Positions 1 to 10,991 of a DNA stretch of 64,000 bases are shown in pieces. The DNA is taken from NCBI RefSeq assembly GCF_033568475.1, contig NC_133121.1, positions 129,364,375 through 129,428,374 on the forward strand, in the 5' to 3' direction. The notes beneath the pieces are model-generated. The model had not been told where the DNA came from and did no database searches. It worked only from the letters and a program-made list of their open reading frames with translations. The stretch is from Henckelia pumila (lineage: Eukaryota; Streptophyta; Magnoliopsida; Lamiales; Gesneriaceae). Both the position numbers and the translations under genes were made by a program. Position 1 is the first letter of the stretch. Each line of letters opens with the position of its first letter.

Positions 1-780
1 GGGTCCAAGAGAGGACATCTACCCATGTGTCATGGAGTTTCTCTATCCAAGTCTATGTGTCCCAAGACTGATGCAGAGATAGAGAATATGACACATGTAC
101 CATATGCGTCAGCTATAGGTAGTATCATGTATGGGATGATATCTACCAGACCGGATGTAGCATTTGCTCTGAGTGTCACGAGCAGATATCAGTCTAATCC
201 TGGTCAGATGCATTGGAAAGCCGTGAAGGACATTCTTAAGTACTTGCGAAGGACTAAGAATATGTTCATGGTTTATGGAGGACGAGAACTCAAACTGGAA
301 GGCTATACCGACTCTAGCTTCCAAAGTGATGTGGATGACTCGAAGTCAACCTCTGGATTTGTGTTCATGCTCAATGGCGGTGCTGTCTCTTGGAAGAGTT
401 CCAAGCAGGACACCACAGCGGATTCCACCACTGAGGCTGAATACATTGCAGCATCAGCTGCTGCTAAAGAGGCCGTTTGGATGAGGAATTTCGTCCAAGA
501 GTTGGGCGTCATTCCTGAATTTGTTGGTCCAGTCCCGGTGTACTGCGACAACACGGGTGCCGTTGCTCAAGCAAAGGAACCAAGGTCTCATCAAAGATCC
601 AAACACGTACTGAGGAAATACCACATAATCCGGGAGATTGTGGAAAGAGGAGACATCAGTGTCGAACGAGTGGCCTCTGCAGACAATATCGCTGATCCAC
701 TTACTAAGCCTTTGCCAGGACCATTGTTTGACAAACATCGCGAAGCAATGGGTCTACGTAGTATGACTAGTTGGCTATAG
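1..780 (+). CDS. Ty1/copia pol, C-terminal RT/RNase H part (truncated by window edge)
   Basis: This is the C-terminal end of a Ty1/copia polyprotein: the tail of reverse transcriptase followed by RNase H, which removes RNA from the RNA:DNA hybrid during reverse transcription. The frame is open from base 1, so the N-terminal part lies outside the window. Visible copia hallmarks are YASAIGSIMY, TRPDVAFAL, GYTDSSFQSD (first RNase H acid), SWKSSKQDT, STTEAEYIA and HVLRKYHIIRE. The frame ends 14 bases before the 3' LTR, the usual spacing. The style resembles the Angela-type copia lineage, which is an inference. No internal stop is seen in this part, so the element may be fairly young. Confidence 0.9.
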   Translation, partial: GSKRGHLPMCHGVSLSKSMCPKTDAEIENMTHVPYASAIGSIMYGMISTRPDVAFALSVTSRYQSNPGQMHWKAVKDILKYLRRTKNMFMVYGGRELKLEGYTDSSFQSDVDDSKSTSGFVFMLNGGAVSWKSSKQDTTADSTTEAEYIAASAAAKEAVWMRNFVQELGVIPEFVGPVPVYCDNTGAVAQAKEPRSHQRSKHVLRKYHIIREIVERGDISVERVASADNIADPLTKPLPGPLFDKHREAMGLRSMTSWL

Positions 781-794
781 GGCAAGTGGGAGAT

Positions 795-2655
795 TGTAAG
801 AGTGGGTGCCCAGTGAGCCAACTGTGTGGCTATGGGCTTTGTTGACTCTTTGTATAAACAATCTTTTGTTTAATATTATTTACACTTTTATGGCAATGAC
901 TTTATATTACTTCATATTGTTATATTGTGATATACTATTGTTGTTTTGATAAAGACCTTGAATATACTATAGTGTATGTAAGATGTGGTAGAACATGGAG
1001 ATGTCTATCATGAAATACATCTTATAGTCACTGTATATTCTAAAACCGTTCCTAGTCGATTGAGCCGTCCGATAATAAGGATAAGGATCGCTCGAGTTTG
1101 AGACTAGCATTTGCGATGCGGAGTACCACGTTTCATTGGTAGGAAACATGGAGATGTTCGAAGCATGCAAATGGATATTCATAGGATGAATAGTCGAACT
1201 ACCCTATCCGGACTTTCCAAGTGGTTATCACTTATCGAGTGGATAAAGTCCGCGGTTTTGGTTGTACACCATTAGTCCTTACGACTTGAAACATCATGGA
1301 GACTCTATATGCTAGTACTGTGCTTTGACTCGTTTACCGACTCTGAGGGGGTCATCAGGTGTCGAGATTGGGTACAGTTACGACACATATAGGAGTCAAT
1401 GCATTGTTGTCAAGGATTCACCACATACTTGCGAGTGTGGATATCCTATGCGATCTGAGGAGATATTAGTGTGACAAATCTCTGGCCAGAGTACTTGATG
1501 TGATTTAAGAAATGGTTTCTTAGTAGCACATGCGATGTCACTAATTTGATCTTCAAGATGTATTGCATAGTTATCGAATCTTGAGCGACTCTCGATATAC
1601 CAATGGTTGTTGATTCGATCGGGATATATGGATGAAGGGACCGTACTGTACGTTAACCAAAATCTACTGGTTCTTGTAGGCACTATCAGTGATACCTAGG
1701 GAATCATGGGGCGATGTTGCTAGGCGCTTTACCATGATTCGTTGGGCAAGTCGGAAAGTGTTGTTCCGAGTCACAAGGAGTTGTGAGCCCACGGCTAGCT
1801 GTATCCCTGAACCATTGAGGGTCACACAGTGTAATGGAGTTTTAATCCCCGTTGAGATAGTTAAATTTAAAGAGTTAAATTTAATGAACTAAGGAGTTGG
1901 ACTTCTTAAATAAGAGTAAGGGAGTAGGATTTCCTAAAATGACATAGGGATGGACATTTTTGGAAACCACTGAATTCGGATTCAGGAAAATTTATTTTGA
2001 CTTTAAAACGTGCAGAAATGGTTTCTGTGCACATTGGTGAAATCGTTTCATCAATCGAAGTCACGATGAATTTTATATTAATTTCTGAACGAGCGGGCTT
2101 TGCTTGTCGGGCCCCAGCTTATGACTAATGGGCCCTAAGGTGTTAGTGGCCTGCATTATAAATAAGTTATTTCAGTACAGAAATTACACACAACAGGTCA
2201 TAATTTTTGAGACAGGATTTTCGAAACCCTAGCCCCTCTCAAAAACGTTTTTGGCCGACCCCTCCCCTCTGCCCGAGAAAATTCCGGTCTGTGATTTTGA
2301 ATCGCAGTAAGGAATAACGAATCAAATTCGTGTATTCTCTTCGCAGAAAACTTCTGATAGATTTTCTAGTGCAATCTATCAGAGGGATTAAACCTCTGTT
2401 CGTGGACCTGATTGAAGGCGTTCATCGGTTCCAGGGAGAGACAACAAGAGCAGAATTGTTCTGTTGGTGTCCATTAATCTCGTTGCGAGATTTGAGGTAA
2501 AATTTATTTAATTGTTATTTAAATTTTACACACACAATAATTTAATCGTTGAACGGTTGATACCCACACCATGGAATTGTTCCATGATAAAATTTTTTAA
2601 ACTTCCGCTGCACCGGGTATCAATCGTGATTGATCTGACCGCCAGTTTTCCAACA
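795..2655 (+). repeat. 3' LTR of the Ty1/copia element (about 1.86 kb)
   Basis: The LTR begins TGTAAGAG directly after a purine-rich tract (GCAAGTGGGAGAT, 782-793) that serves as the plus-strand primer. It ends CCAACA, where homology to the interrupted Gypsy-A element resumes. A TATAAATA box lies at 2157-2164, and an AT/T-rich R-U5-like region follows. The matching 5' LTR lies outside the window, so the boundary rests on the TG...CA ends, the PPT and the breakpoint in Gypsy-A. No genes are seen inside; short ORFs here are chance. Confidence 0.75.
2157..2164 (+). promoter_or_regulatory. TATA box of the copia LTR
   Basis: TATAAATA sits about 500 bases before the LTR end, where the U3/R boundary of a long copia LTR is expected. 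It is the likely core promoter motif of the element. Confidence 0.5.
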
Positions 2656-3628
2656 GATTTTTGGCCCTCGTGGCAACTCCAATGGATCTCGAACTCCCCT
2701 TGCCACTCGATCCACATGCGAGCTATCCATGATCGCATCATCCTCCCCTTCTTGAAAAGGATTTGTCCTCAAATATCGTTCGTCACCTACATCAAACAAA
2801 GATAAGTCAGAAACATTAAATGTAGTACTCACATTATACTCACCTGGCAAATCTAGTTTGTAGGCATTGTCGTTGATTCGCTCCACGACTTGAAAAGGAC
2901 CATCCCCTCGAGGTAACAAATTTGAACGCCTCTTCTCCAAAAAAACACTCTTTTCTCATATGCAACCAAACCCAATCACCGGGTTTAAATACAACCTTCT
3001 TCCTTCCCTTGTTCGCTTGCTTGGTATACTGCACATTCTTTTTCTCGATATTCTCACGTACTTTCTCATGCAAGCTCTTCACAAATTCAGCTTTCTTCAT
3101 TCCATCCATATTAACCCTTTCACTCATAGGTAACGACATCAAATCCAACGGAGTCAATGGGTTAAAACCATAAACAACTTCAAAAGGTGAATAATTCGTA
3201 GTAGAATGCACACTACGATTATAAGAAAATTCAATAAATGACAAACAATCTTCCCAATTTTTCAAGTTCTTTTTAATGATAGAGCGCAACAATGTCCCTA
3301 AAGTTCTATTAACTACCTCAGTCTGTCCATCAGTTTGTGGATGACAACTACTAGAAAACAACAACTTAGTTCCAAGTTTACACCACAATGTTTTCCAAAA
3401 GTAACTTAAAAATCGAGTATCCCTATCAGAAACAATACTTCTAGGCATGCTATTCAATCTCACAATCTCATTAAAGAACAAATCTGCAACATGCGAAGAA
3501 TCATTTGATTTGTGACATGCAATAAAATGTATCATTTTTTAAAACCTATCAACCACAGCATAAATAGAATCCCTCCCCTTCTTAGACCTAGGTAACCCAA
3601 GAACAAAATCCATGGAAATATCAACCCA
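2656..3628 (-). pseudogene. Gypsy-A integrase, 3' segment of the interrupted element
   Basis: This is the integrase core and C-terminal domain of a Ty3/gypsy element on the minus strand. The core is recognisable from [25 protein letters not shown] and the [21 protein letters not shown] region. The C-terminal part ([22 protein letters not shown], ending PLELPRGPK) is in another frame, so a frameshift lies near 2840-2940. A TAA stop near 3540 replaces the serine expected in a DRFSKM-type motif. The left end is cut by the copia LTR, so the last codons run into LTR sequence; the right end is cut by Gypsy-B. The other half continues at 16881. Confidence 0.88.
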
Positions 3629-3633
3629 CGGTT
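3629..3633. repeat. Target-site duplication, left copy (Gypsy-B)
   Basis: CGGTT precedes the first LTR and is repeated immediately after the last LTR. A 5-bp duplication is normal for Ty3/gypsy integrase and shows the whole three-LTR block entered Gypsy-A at a single site. Confidence 0.9.
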
Positions 3634-3695
3634 TGTAGTAGCCCGAACCCTAATTGAGTAATTAAAGGATTAATGCTAATTAAATAAATTGGGGA

Positions 3696-3975
3696 TTGGA
3701 CGGATCGGAAGCTCCGAAGGGACGATCGGAAGCTCCGATCGGGATCGGAAGCTCCGATGAGGATCGGAGGCACCGATGATATTACGTCATCCATGACGTG
3801 TGGCTGGATCGGAAGCTCCGATCAGGATCGAACGTTCCGATCACCCCTATCCGGAGTCATCAAGTGATATTTTGACACGTGGCAGATCAGGATCTTCGGA
3901 AGCTCCGATGGCAGGATCGGACGTTCCGATCGAGGTTCGGACGTTCCGATCAGGGATCGGAAGCTCCGATCGTTG
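3696..3975 (+). promoter_or_regulatory. U3 array of GATCGGA(N3)TCCGATC half-palindromes plus bZIP-type motifs
   Basis: About ten imperfect copies of a 17-base motif (consensus GATCGGAAGCTCCGATC, or with ACG T in the centre) stand directly upstream of the TATA box. Each is a 7-bp inverted repeat around a 3-base centre. A separate ACGTCAT-CC-ATGACGT palindrome (3784-3799) and a G-box CACGTG (3876-3881) sit among them; TGACGT and CACGTG are known bZIP/bHLH-type core sites. The same array occurs in LTR 2 (9650-9929) and LTR 3 (15604-15883). The position suggests an enhancer, which is an inference. Confidence 0.65.
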
Positions 3976-3977
3976 TC

Positions 3978-3985
3978 TATAAATA
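3978..3985 (+). promoter_or_regulatory. TATA box, Gypsy-B LTR 1
   Basis: TATAAATA follows the palindrome array by a few bases. Equivalent boxes lie at 9932-9939 and 15886-15893 in the other two LTRs. Confidence 0.7.
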
Positions 3986-4976
3986 GAAGGCCGAGACTTC
4001 ATTTCTCCTTGCCAATTCCGGATTTCCTCTCTATTTCTAGTTCTTTTGGAGCTGTTCTAGTCTTCTTTGGCTTGGTCCGGAGGTCGGAGAGGCGTTCGGT
4101 AGTCGTAGCGGAGTTGTGCCCAAGTTCTGGAGGCATCGACATCAAAGGGCTAACGACGGACGAAGGTATAGCTTTTGCTTCCTATAAATATTTAGGAGTA
4201 TGCAATAGCTTAGTTAAGGCTTTTAGGGCGCTATAATGATAGTAGTATCATTTCGCTGTGTAGGCGGACTTTAGGCTTGGACTTAGAGCTGGTAGTGCCT
4301 ACCTGGTTTTTGAGGTACGCAAGTACTGTTCGAGATATCCTGACTGAGTATGCATGTATTATATGACTGCATGATTTATATGCCATGATATTATGCTGCA
4401 TTCATTTGCATCTTGCTGTATCTCCTTCGAGATATCTGTAGTAGGGTTGTACCCTATCCTGTTAGTGGATGGACTTCCATCGATTTGGGTCCGGCGTATC
4501 CATGGTTATCTCGGTATGGGAGCCACCTCTTGAAGCGACGGCACAGCGTGCTACATACCAGGGCCCGGTCTGTCTCTGTTATCTGATCCTTGACCTCGAG
4601 TCTATAGGGAGTTCACTTTGCATGCATGTATACTCATACTCTCGCACTGAGCGTTTTATGCTCACGTCTCGTACTTTGTATTTTCTGGACACCCTATTCC
4701 ATGGGGCAGGTTTGCGATTGGACGAGGAGGGTGGATCCAGGAGGGGCTAGTCAGTGGTTGGCCAGCTGGAGCTTCGTCTAGGTTTTATTACTGTTGTTTG
4801 GGTTTATACAGCTATTCGATTTGGTTGTATATTATTGGATAAATTACAGATTCCTTTACTTGGGATTGTATAATGTTTTTGGTTTCTGCAGTTTTATTCT
4901 GATATCTGTTTAATTAAGTTAATTGCATGCCTAAGTTCTGTTTAGTAGGTGATCCGGGTAAGGGTCACTACATTTA

Positions 4977-4992
4977 TGGTATCAGAGCATGC
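4977..4992 (+). other. Primer-binding site, Gypsy-B copy 1
   Basis: TGGTATCAGAGCATGC matches the complement of the plant initiator methionine tRNA 3' end over its first 12 bases. It lies four bases after the LTR end. Confidence 0.88.
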
Positions 4993-5037
4993 AAAAGAAT
5001 TCTTGGGATTTAGTCTCATCTTGAGGTATTTTTGTAG

Positions 5038-8000
5038 ATGTCAAATCGTGACGACCAGAGTTCTCATGGCAGTGTTGGTGGGCGTTGGGGAGATGCCGAC
5101 CGGGAGCCTCGTCGAGAACGGCGTCATCGTCACCATGACGACGAGCGTTTTACTGTGCGTCGATTCTTAGCTATGGGTCCTAAGCCCTTAGTTGGAGGTG
5201 AGTCTCCGGAGGATGCGGAGAACTGGTTAGACCGCATGGAAACGACTTTTCAGACTTTCCAATGCACCGATGAGCAGAAGGTGGAGACCCTTGGCTATCT
5301 TCTGGATGGGCGTGCGCGCAGGTGGTGGAGGTTTACTTCTGCACCTTTTGTTACGGCGAGAGGAGTGGCCACCTGGGCCGAATTCCGCACAGCTTTCCAA
5401 AAGCGGTATTTTCCTCCTGCACTCCGACAGTCGAAGGCAGGCGAGCTACTGAGTCTGCGACAGGGAACCATGTCTATCGATGAGTATCAGCAGAGGTTCT
5501 TTGATCTGCTATCCTATTGCCCCGAGATTGCTGATAGCTCAGAGATGAAGTATAATCTGTTCCTTCAGGGCCTTAACCCTGAGATCCATGATCGTGTGGC
5601 GGTTGGTGACGACATGTCCTACGAGGGTTTGGTGAGCCGTTGTCATCAGGCAGAGGACAGCATTCGGCGGAACAGGTCTTTCTCTCAGTCGAGACCTGCT
5701 AGTTCTTTGGGTCCCCGTGCCCAGTCTTTCAAGAAGTCTGGATCTACTTCTTCCTCTGGTTCTGGAGGTGTTGTCCGTTTCGGTAAGAAGGACAAGTGTG
5801 ATCACTGTGGGAAGAACCATCCATCCGACAAGTGCCGCAGAGCTTCTGGAGCTTGTTTCCATTGTGGAGAGACTGGTCATATCCGGAGGGATTGTCCACT
5901 GTCTAGGGGAGGCGGTTCTAGATCTGGTTCAGGATCTGGTTCTCAGGCTACCGTACAGCAGAGGTCACAGGGACAGTCTGCTGGGAGTTCTCATTTGAGG
6001 CCACGAGCTTCTGGCCAGGTGTTTGCCCTGAGACATGATCAGGCTGTGGAGGAGAATGAGAAAGTCATCGCAGGTACATTTATGCTTTATGGTATACCTG
6101 CTCTTGTACTTATTGATACTGGTGCATCTCATTCCTTCATTTCTGCACGTTTTGTTAAGAGACATAGATTACCATGCATTGCACTAGACGTAGTGATATC
6201 TGTTTCTACTCCGACGGGCCAATCTGCTTTGGCTAAGCGTCTAGTGATGGGTTGCCCTTTAGAGTTCGAAGGGAACGTTCTGTTGGCGAATCTCATGGTC
6301 CTGGCGATGGACGACTTTGATTGCATTCTGGGAATAGATGTGCTGACTACCTATCGAGCTTCAGTGGACTGCTATCAGAGATTAGTACGCTTTCATCCGG
6401 AAGGGAGTGAGAGTTGGTTTTTCTATGGTGAGGGAGCGCGACCCCCGATGCCTTTGGTATCAGCTTTGAGAGCCTGTCGAGCTCTGGAGTCTGGCGGGGA
6501 AGGCTACCATATCTATGCAGTTGATTTGTCCGCTGAGAGTATTGGGATAGAGAGCATTCCTGTTGTGGATGAATTTCCAGATGTGTTTCCTGATGAGATT
6601 CCGGGTTTTCCTCCTGCTAGGGAAGTCGAGTTTGGCATAGAGTTGATGCCGGGTACTTCGCCTATTTCTAGAGCACCGTATCGTCTGGCTCCGTCAGAGA
6701 TGCGTGAGTTAAAGAATCAGCTACAGGATCTTTTGGACAAGGGGTACATTCGTCCTAGTGTATCTCCTTGGGGAGCTCCTGTTCTCTTCGTGAAGAAGAA
6801 GGATGGGTCGATGCGGCTGTGCATTGACTATCGGCAGCTGAATCGAGTGACTGTGAAGAACAAGTATCCGTTGCCTCGTGTTGATGACTTGTTTGACCAG
6901 CTGCAGGGCACATCAATTTACTCCAAGATTGACTTGAGATCTGGGTATCATCAGTTGAGAGTCCGTGATCAGGACGTATCCAAGACTGCATTTCGTACTC
7001 GCTATGGGCATTACGAGTTCCTAGTGATGCCATTTGGTTTGACTAATGCGCCGGCTATATTCATGGATCTGATGAACCGTGTCTTCAGGGAGTATTTGGA
7101 CAAGTTTGTCGTGGTCTTCATTGACGACATCCTGGTTTATTCGCGTAATACGGAAGAGCATGTTTCTCACTTGCGGTTGGTACTACAGACTCTTCGAGAT
7201 GAGCAATTGTACGCCAAGCTGAGCAAGTGTGAGTTCTGGATGGATAGAGTGGTTTTTCTTGGCCATATCATATCCAGGGAGGGGATTTCTGTTGATCCAA
7301 GCAAGATTGAAGCGGTACTTAATTGGTCGCGTCCGACGACAGTTGCTGAGATCCGTAGTTTTCTGGGTCTAGCAGGGTATTATCGTCGCTTCATTCTAAA
7401 CTTCTCTCAGTTAGCTCGACCGTTGACGCAGCTTACCCGCAAGGGTGTGGATTTTGAGTGGTCCTCCGAGTGTGAGGAGAATTTCCGTGAGCTTCGATGG
7501 CGGTTGACTTCTGCGCCGGTGTTAGCATTACCGTCAGGATCTGGAGGGTATGTAGTTTACACGGATGCTTCTCTTCAGGGGTTAGGTTGTGTCCTGACTC
7601 AGAATGGGCATGTGATCGCATACGCTTCTAGACAGCTGAAGCTTCACGAGGACAACTACCCAGTCCATGATTTGGAATTGGCAGCCATTGTGTTCGCTTT
7701 GAAGATCTGGCGTCATTATCTTTATGGCGAGAAATTTGAGATCTTCACCGACCATAAGAGTCTCAAGTATTTGTTCACTCAGGCAGAATTGAACATGAGA
7801 CAGAGACGTTGGATGGACTTGCTTAAGGACTATGATTGCGAGATTAAGTACCATCCGGGAGCTGCTAATCTCACCGCTGATGCTTTGAGTCGCAAGGTGC
7901 GACTATCCGCACTTCAGACTTGTTCGATGTCTAGTGCGATCAGTGACTGTTGTACTTCAGGTTTTACCTTCAAGCATAAGAAAGGTATGCAGAGTATCCA

Positions 8001-9453
8001 GATGTTTGCGATATTATCTGAGCCAGCCTTGTATTCGCGGATCCGAGATGCTCAGATGTCTGATTCGAAGACCCAGCGTTTAGCTCGTCTAGCTAACGAG
8101 GGTAGCTTGTCTGGATTTCATTATCAGTCAGATGGCTTTCTGTGTTTGTCTGGTAGGCTTGTGATTCCACAGGATGAAGAGTTGCGAGAGGAGATTTTGT
8201 CTCAGGCACATCGCACTAAGTTGAGTATTCATCTTGGGAGCAACAAGATGTACAAGGATCTACGTACTCGTTTCTGGTGGAAGGGAATGAAACGCAGTGT
8301 TTATCAATTTGTTTCGAGATGTTTGGTGTGTCAACAGGTCAAGGCAGAGCACCGACGACCTGGAGGATTGCTTCACAGTCTGCCTATTCCTGAATGGAAA
8401 TGAGAGTTTATCACTATGGACTTTGTGACCCATTTGCCGGTATCCCCGAGGAACTGTGATGCTATCTGGGTTGTGGTGGACCGACTCACCAAGTCAGCGC
8501 ATTTCATTGCCTATAGCCGGGAGTACAATGTGGATCGTATGGCTCGGTTGTACATTTAGGAGATCGTTCGACTTCATGGAGTGCCTGTGAGCATTGTCAG
8601 CGATCGGGACCCCAGGTTTACTTCTAGATTCTGGGGGAGTGTTCAGCGTGCGATGAGTACTACTCTCAGTTTGAGTACAGCCTATCATCCAGAGACTGAT
8701 GGTCAGTCAGAGCGCACTATCCGTACGTTAGAGGATATGCTTAGAGCATGCGTCTTGGATTTTGGTTCAGCCTGGCAGGATCATTTGCCGTTGATCGAGT
8801 TCGCTTACAACAACAGCTATCACACTAGTATTGGGATGGCACCTTTTGAAGCGTTGTATGGGCGACGTTGTCGTACTCCACTCTTCTGGGAAGAAGTGGG
8901 GGAGAGACAGGCTGAAGGACCGGAGTTTATCCAGCAGGCGATAGACATTGTTGATCAGATCAAGAAACGGATTAAAACTGCACAGGATCGTCAGGCCAGC
9001 TATGCTAATATCAAGCGTAGGCCTTTGCAGTTCGAGGTCGGGGAGAAAGTGTTTCTGAGAGTGTCACCTTTCCGCAAGATTCTCAGATTTGGCCTTAAGG
9101 GCAAGTTGTCTCCCAGATTTATCGGTCCGTTTGAGATCTTAGAGAGCATTGGCGATTTGGCTTATCGACTAGCTTTGCCACCGCATCTATCTAGTATTCA
9201 CGACGTGTTCCACGTATCTCTGTTGAGACGGTATGTGGCGGATGAATCTCATATTCTGCAGCGATCTGAGGTTCAGGTAGACAAGGATTTGACTTATGTT
9301 GAGAAACCTCTTCGCATCCTTGATTATAAGGATAAGGTTCTACGGAACAAAGTCATTCCTTTGGTTTTAGTTCAGTGGCAGCGCAGAGGCACTGAGGAAG
9401 CTACTTGGGAGCTTGAGGACAGGATGTGTAAAGACCATCCTGAGTTGTTTTGA
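5038..9453 (+). pseudogene. Gypsy-B gag-pol polyprotein, copy 1 (two nonsense codons)
   Basis: One continuous frame of 1,472 codons encodes gag, protease, RT, RNase H, integrase and a chromodomain-like tail, broken by TGA at 8401-8403 and TAG at 8557-8559. Two zinc knuckles lie near residues 254-266 (CX2CX3HX4C) and 273-286 (CX2CX4HX4C). The protease site DTGA is near 360, the RT FIDDIL pair at 696-697 and RNase H YTDAS near 843. The integrase zinc finger (HX..H..CLVCQQ) precedes the first stop; MDFVTHLP, SDRDPRF and the ETDGQSERT region follow. The tail [15 protein letters not shown] resembles a chromodomain. In Gypsy-C the first stop position is TGG and the second is CAG, so both changes fit C-to-T deamination on one strand or the other. 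Confidence 0.93.
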
Positions 9454-9574
9454 TTTCATTCTTTAAGTTGTATTCAGTTGCAAACTCTGTAAACGTTTGT
9501 TTGAATAAAGAATGTTTCTGCTTTCTGTATTTGCATTCGGTACTTAAGATCTGATTTCGAGGACGAAATATCTT

Positions 9575-9587
9575 AAGTGGGGGAGAA
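9575..9587 (+). other. Polypurine tract, Gypsy-B copy 1
   Basis: AAGTGGGGGAGAA immediately precedes LTR 2. It is the plus-strand primer, and the same tract precedes LTR 3. Confidence 0.85.
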
Positions 9588-10926
9588 TGTAGTAGCCCGA
9601 ACCCTAATTGAGTAATTAAAGGATTAATGCTAATTAAATAAATTGGGGATTGGACGGATCGGAAGCTCCGAAGGGACGATCGGAAGCTCCGATCGGGATC
9701 GGAAGCTCCGATGAGGATCGGAGGCACCGATGATATTACGTCATCCATGACGTGTGGCTGGATCGGAAGCTCCGATCAGGATCGGACGTTCCGATCACCC
9801 CTATCCGGAGTCATCAAGTGATATTTAGACACGTGGCAGATCAGGATCTTCGGAAGCTCCGATGGCAGGATCGAACGTTCCGATCGAGGTTCGGACGTTC
9901 CGATCAGGGATCGGAAGCTCCGATCGTTGTCTATAAATAGAAGGCCGAGACTTCATTTCTCCTTGCCAATTCCGGATTTCCTCTCTATTTCTAGTTCTTT
10001 TGGAGCTGTTCTAGTCTTCTTTGGCTTGGTCCGGAGGTCGGAGAGGCGTTCGGTAGTCGTAGCGGAGTTGTGCCCAAGTTCTGGAGGCATCGACATCAAA
10101 GGGCTAACGACGGACGAAGGTATAGCTTTTGCTTCCTATAAATATTTAGGAGTATGCAATAGCTTAGTTAAGGCTTTTAGGGCGCTATAATGATAGTAGT
10201 ATCATTTCGCTGTGTAGGCGGACTTTAGGCTTGGACTTAGAGCTGGTAGTGCCTACCTGGTTTTTGAGGTACGCAAGTACTGTTCGAGATATCCTGACTG
10301 AGTATGCATGTATTATATGACTGCATGATTTATATGCCATGATATTATGCTGCATTCATTTGCATCTTGCTGTATCTCCTTCGAGATGTCTGTAGTAGGG
10401 TTGTACCCTATCCTGTTAGTGGATGGACTTCCATCGATTTGGGTCCGGCGTATCCATGGTTATCTCGGTATGGGAGCCACCTCTTGAAGCGACGGCACAG
10501 CGTGCTACATACCAGGGCCCGGTCTGTCTCTGTTATCTGATCCTTGACCTCGAGTCTATAGGGAGTTCACTTTGCATGCATGTATACTCATACTCTCGCA
10601 CTGAGCGTTTTATGCTCACGTCTCGTACTCTGTATTTTCTGGACACCCTATTCCATGGGGCAGGTTTGCGATTGGACGAGGAGGGTGGATCCAGGAGGGG
10701 CTAGTCAGTGGTTGGCCAGCTGGAGCTTCGTCTAGGTTTTATTACTGTTGTTTGGGTTTATACAGCTATTCGATTTGGTTGTATATTATTGGATAAATTA
10801 CAGATTCCTTTACTTGGGATTGTATAATGTTTTTGGTTTCTGCAGTTTTATTCTGATATCTGTTTAATTAAGTTAATTGCATGCCTAAGTTCTGTTTAGT
10901 AGGTGATCCGGGTAAGGGTCACTACA
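9588..10926 (+). repeat. Gypsy-B LTR 2 (middle)
   Basis: Same ends and length as LTR 1. At the roughly fifteen positions where the three LTRs vary, by eye this copy always agrees with at least one of the other two and has no private change. It serves both as the 3' LTR of the first internal region and as the 5' LTR of the second. Confidence 0.94.
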
Positions 10927-10930
10927 TTTA

Positions 10931-10946
10931 TGGTATCAGAGCATGC
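10931..10946 (+). other. Primer-binding site, Gypsy-B copy 2
   Basis: Identical to the primer site of copy 1 (TGGTATCAGAGCATGC), at the same distance from its LTR. Confidence 0.88.
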
Positions 10947-10991
10947 AAAAGAATTCTTGGGATTTAGTCTCATCTTGAGGTATTTTTGTAG

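Larger units (their letters stand above)
3634..4972 (+). repeat. Gypsy-B LTR 1
   Basis: Begins TGTAGTAGCCC and ends GGTCACTACA, just before the primer-binding site. It contains the U3 array of short palindromes, a TATA box and a T-rich tail. By eye it differs from LTR 2 at about five positions, and all of these are private to LTR 1. Confidence 0.95.

Noticed and set aside
3973-4236. 87-codon open frame repeated in all three Gypsy-B LTRs (also at 9927 and 15881)
   Set aside because: It lies in R/U5 just after the TATA box, has no domain and is conserved only because the LTRs are copies. The same applies to the 93-codon frames at 4469, 10423 and 16377.
5539-5880. Minus-strand frames inside Gypsy-B gag-pol
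   Set aside because: They are shadows of the plus-strand coding frame and are duplicated only with the element.
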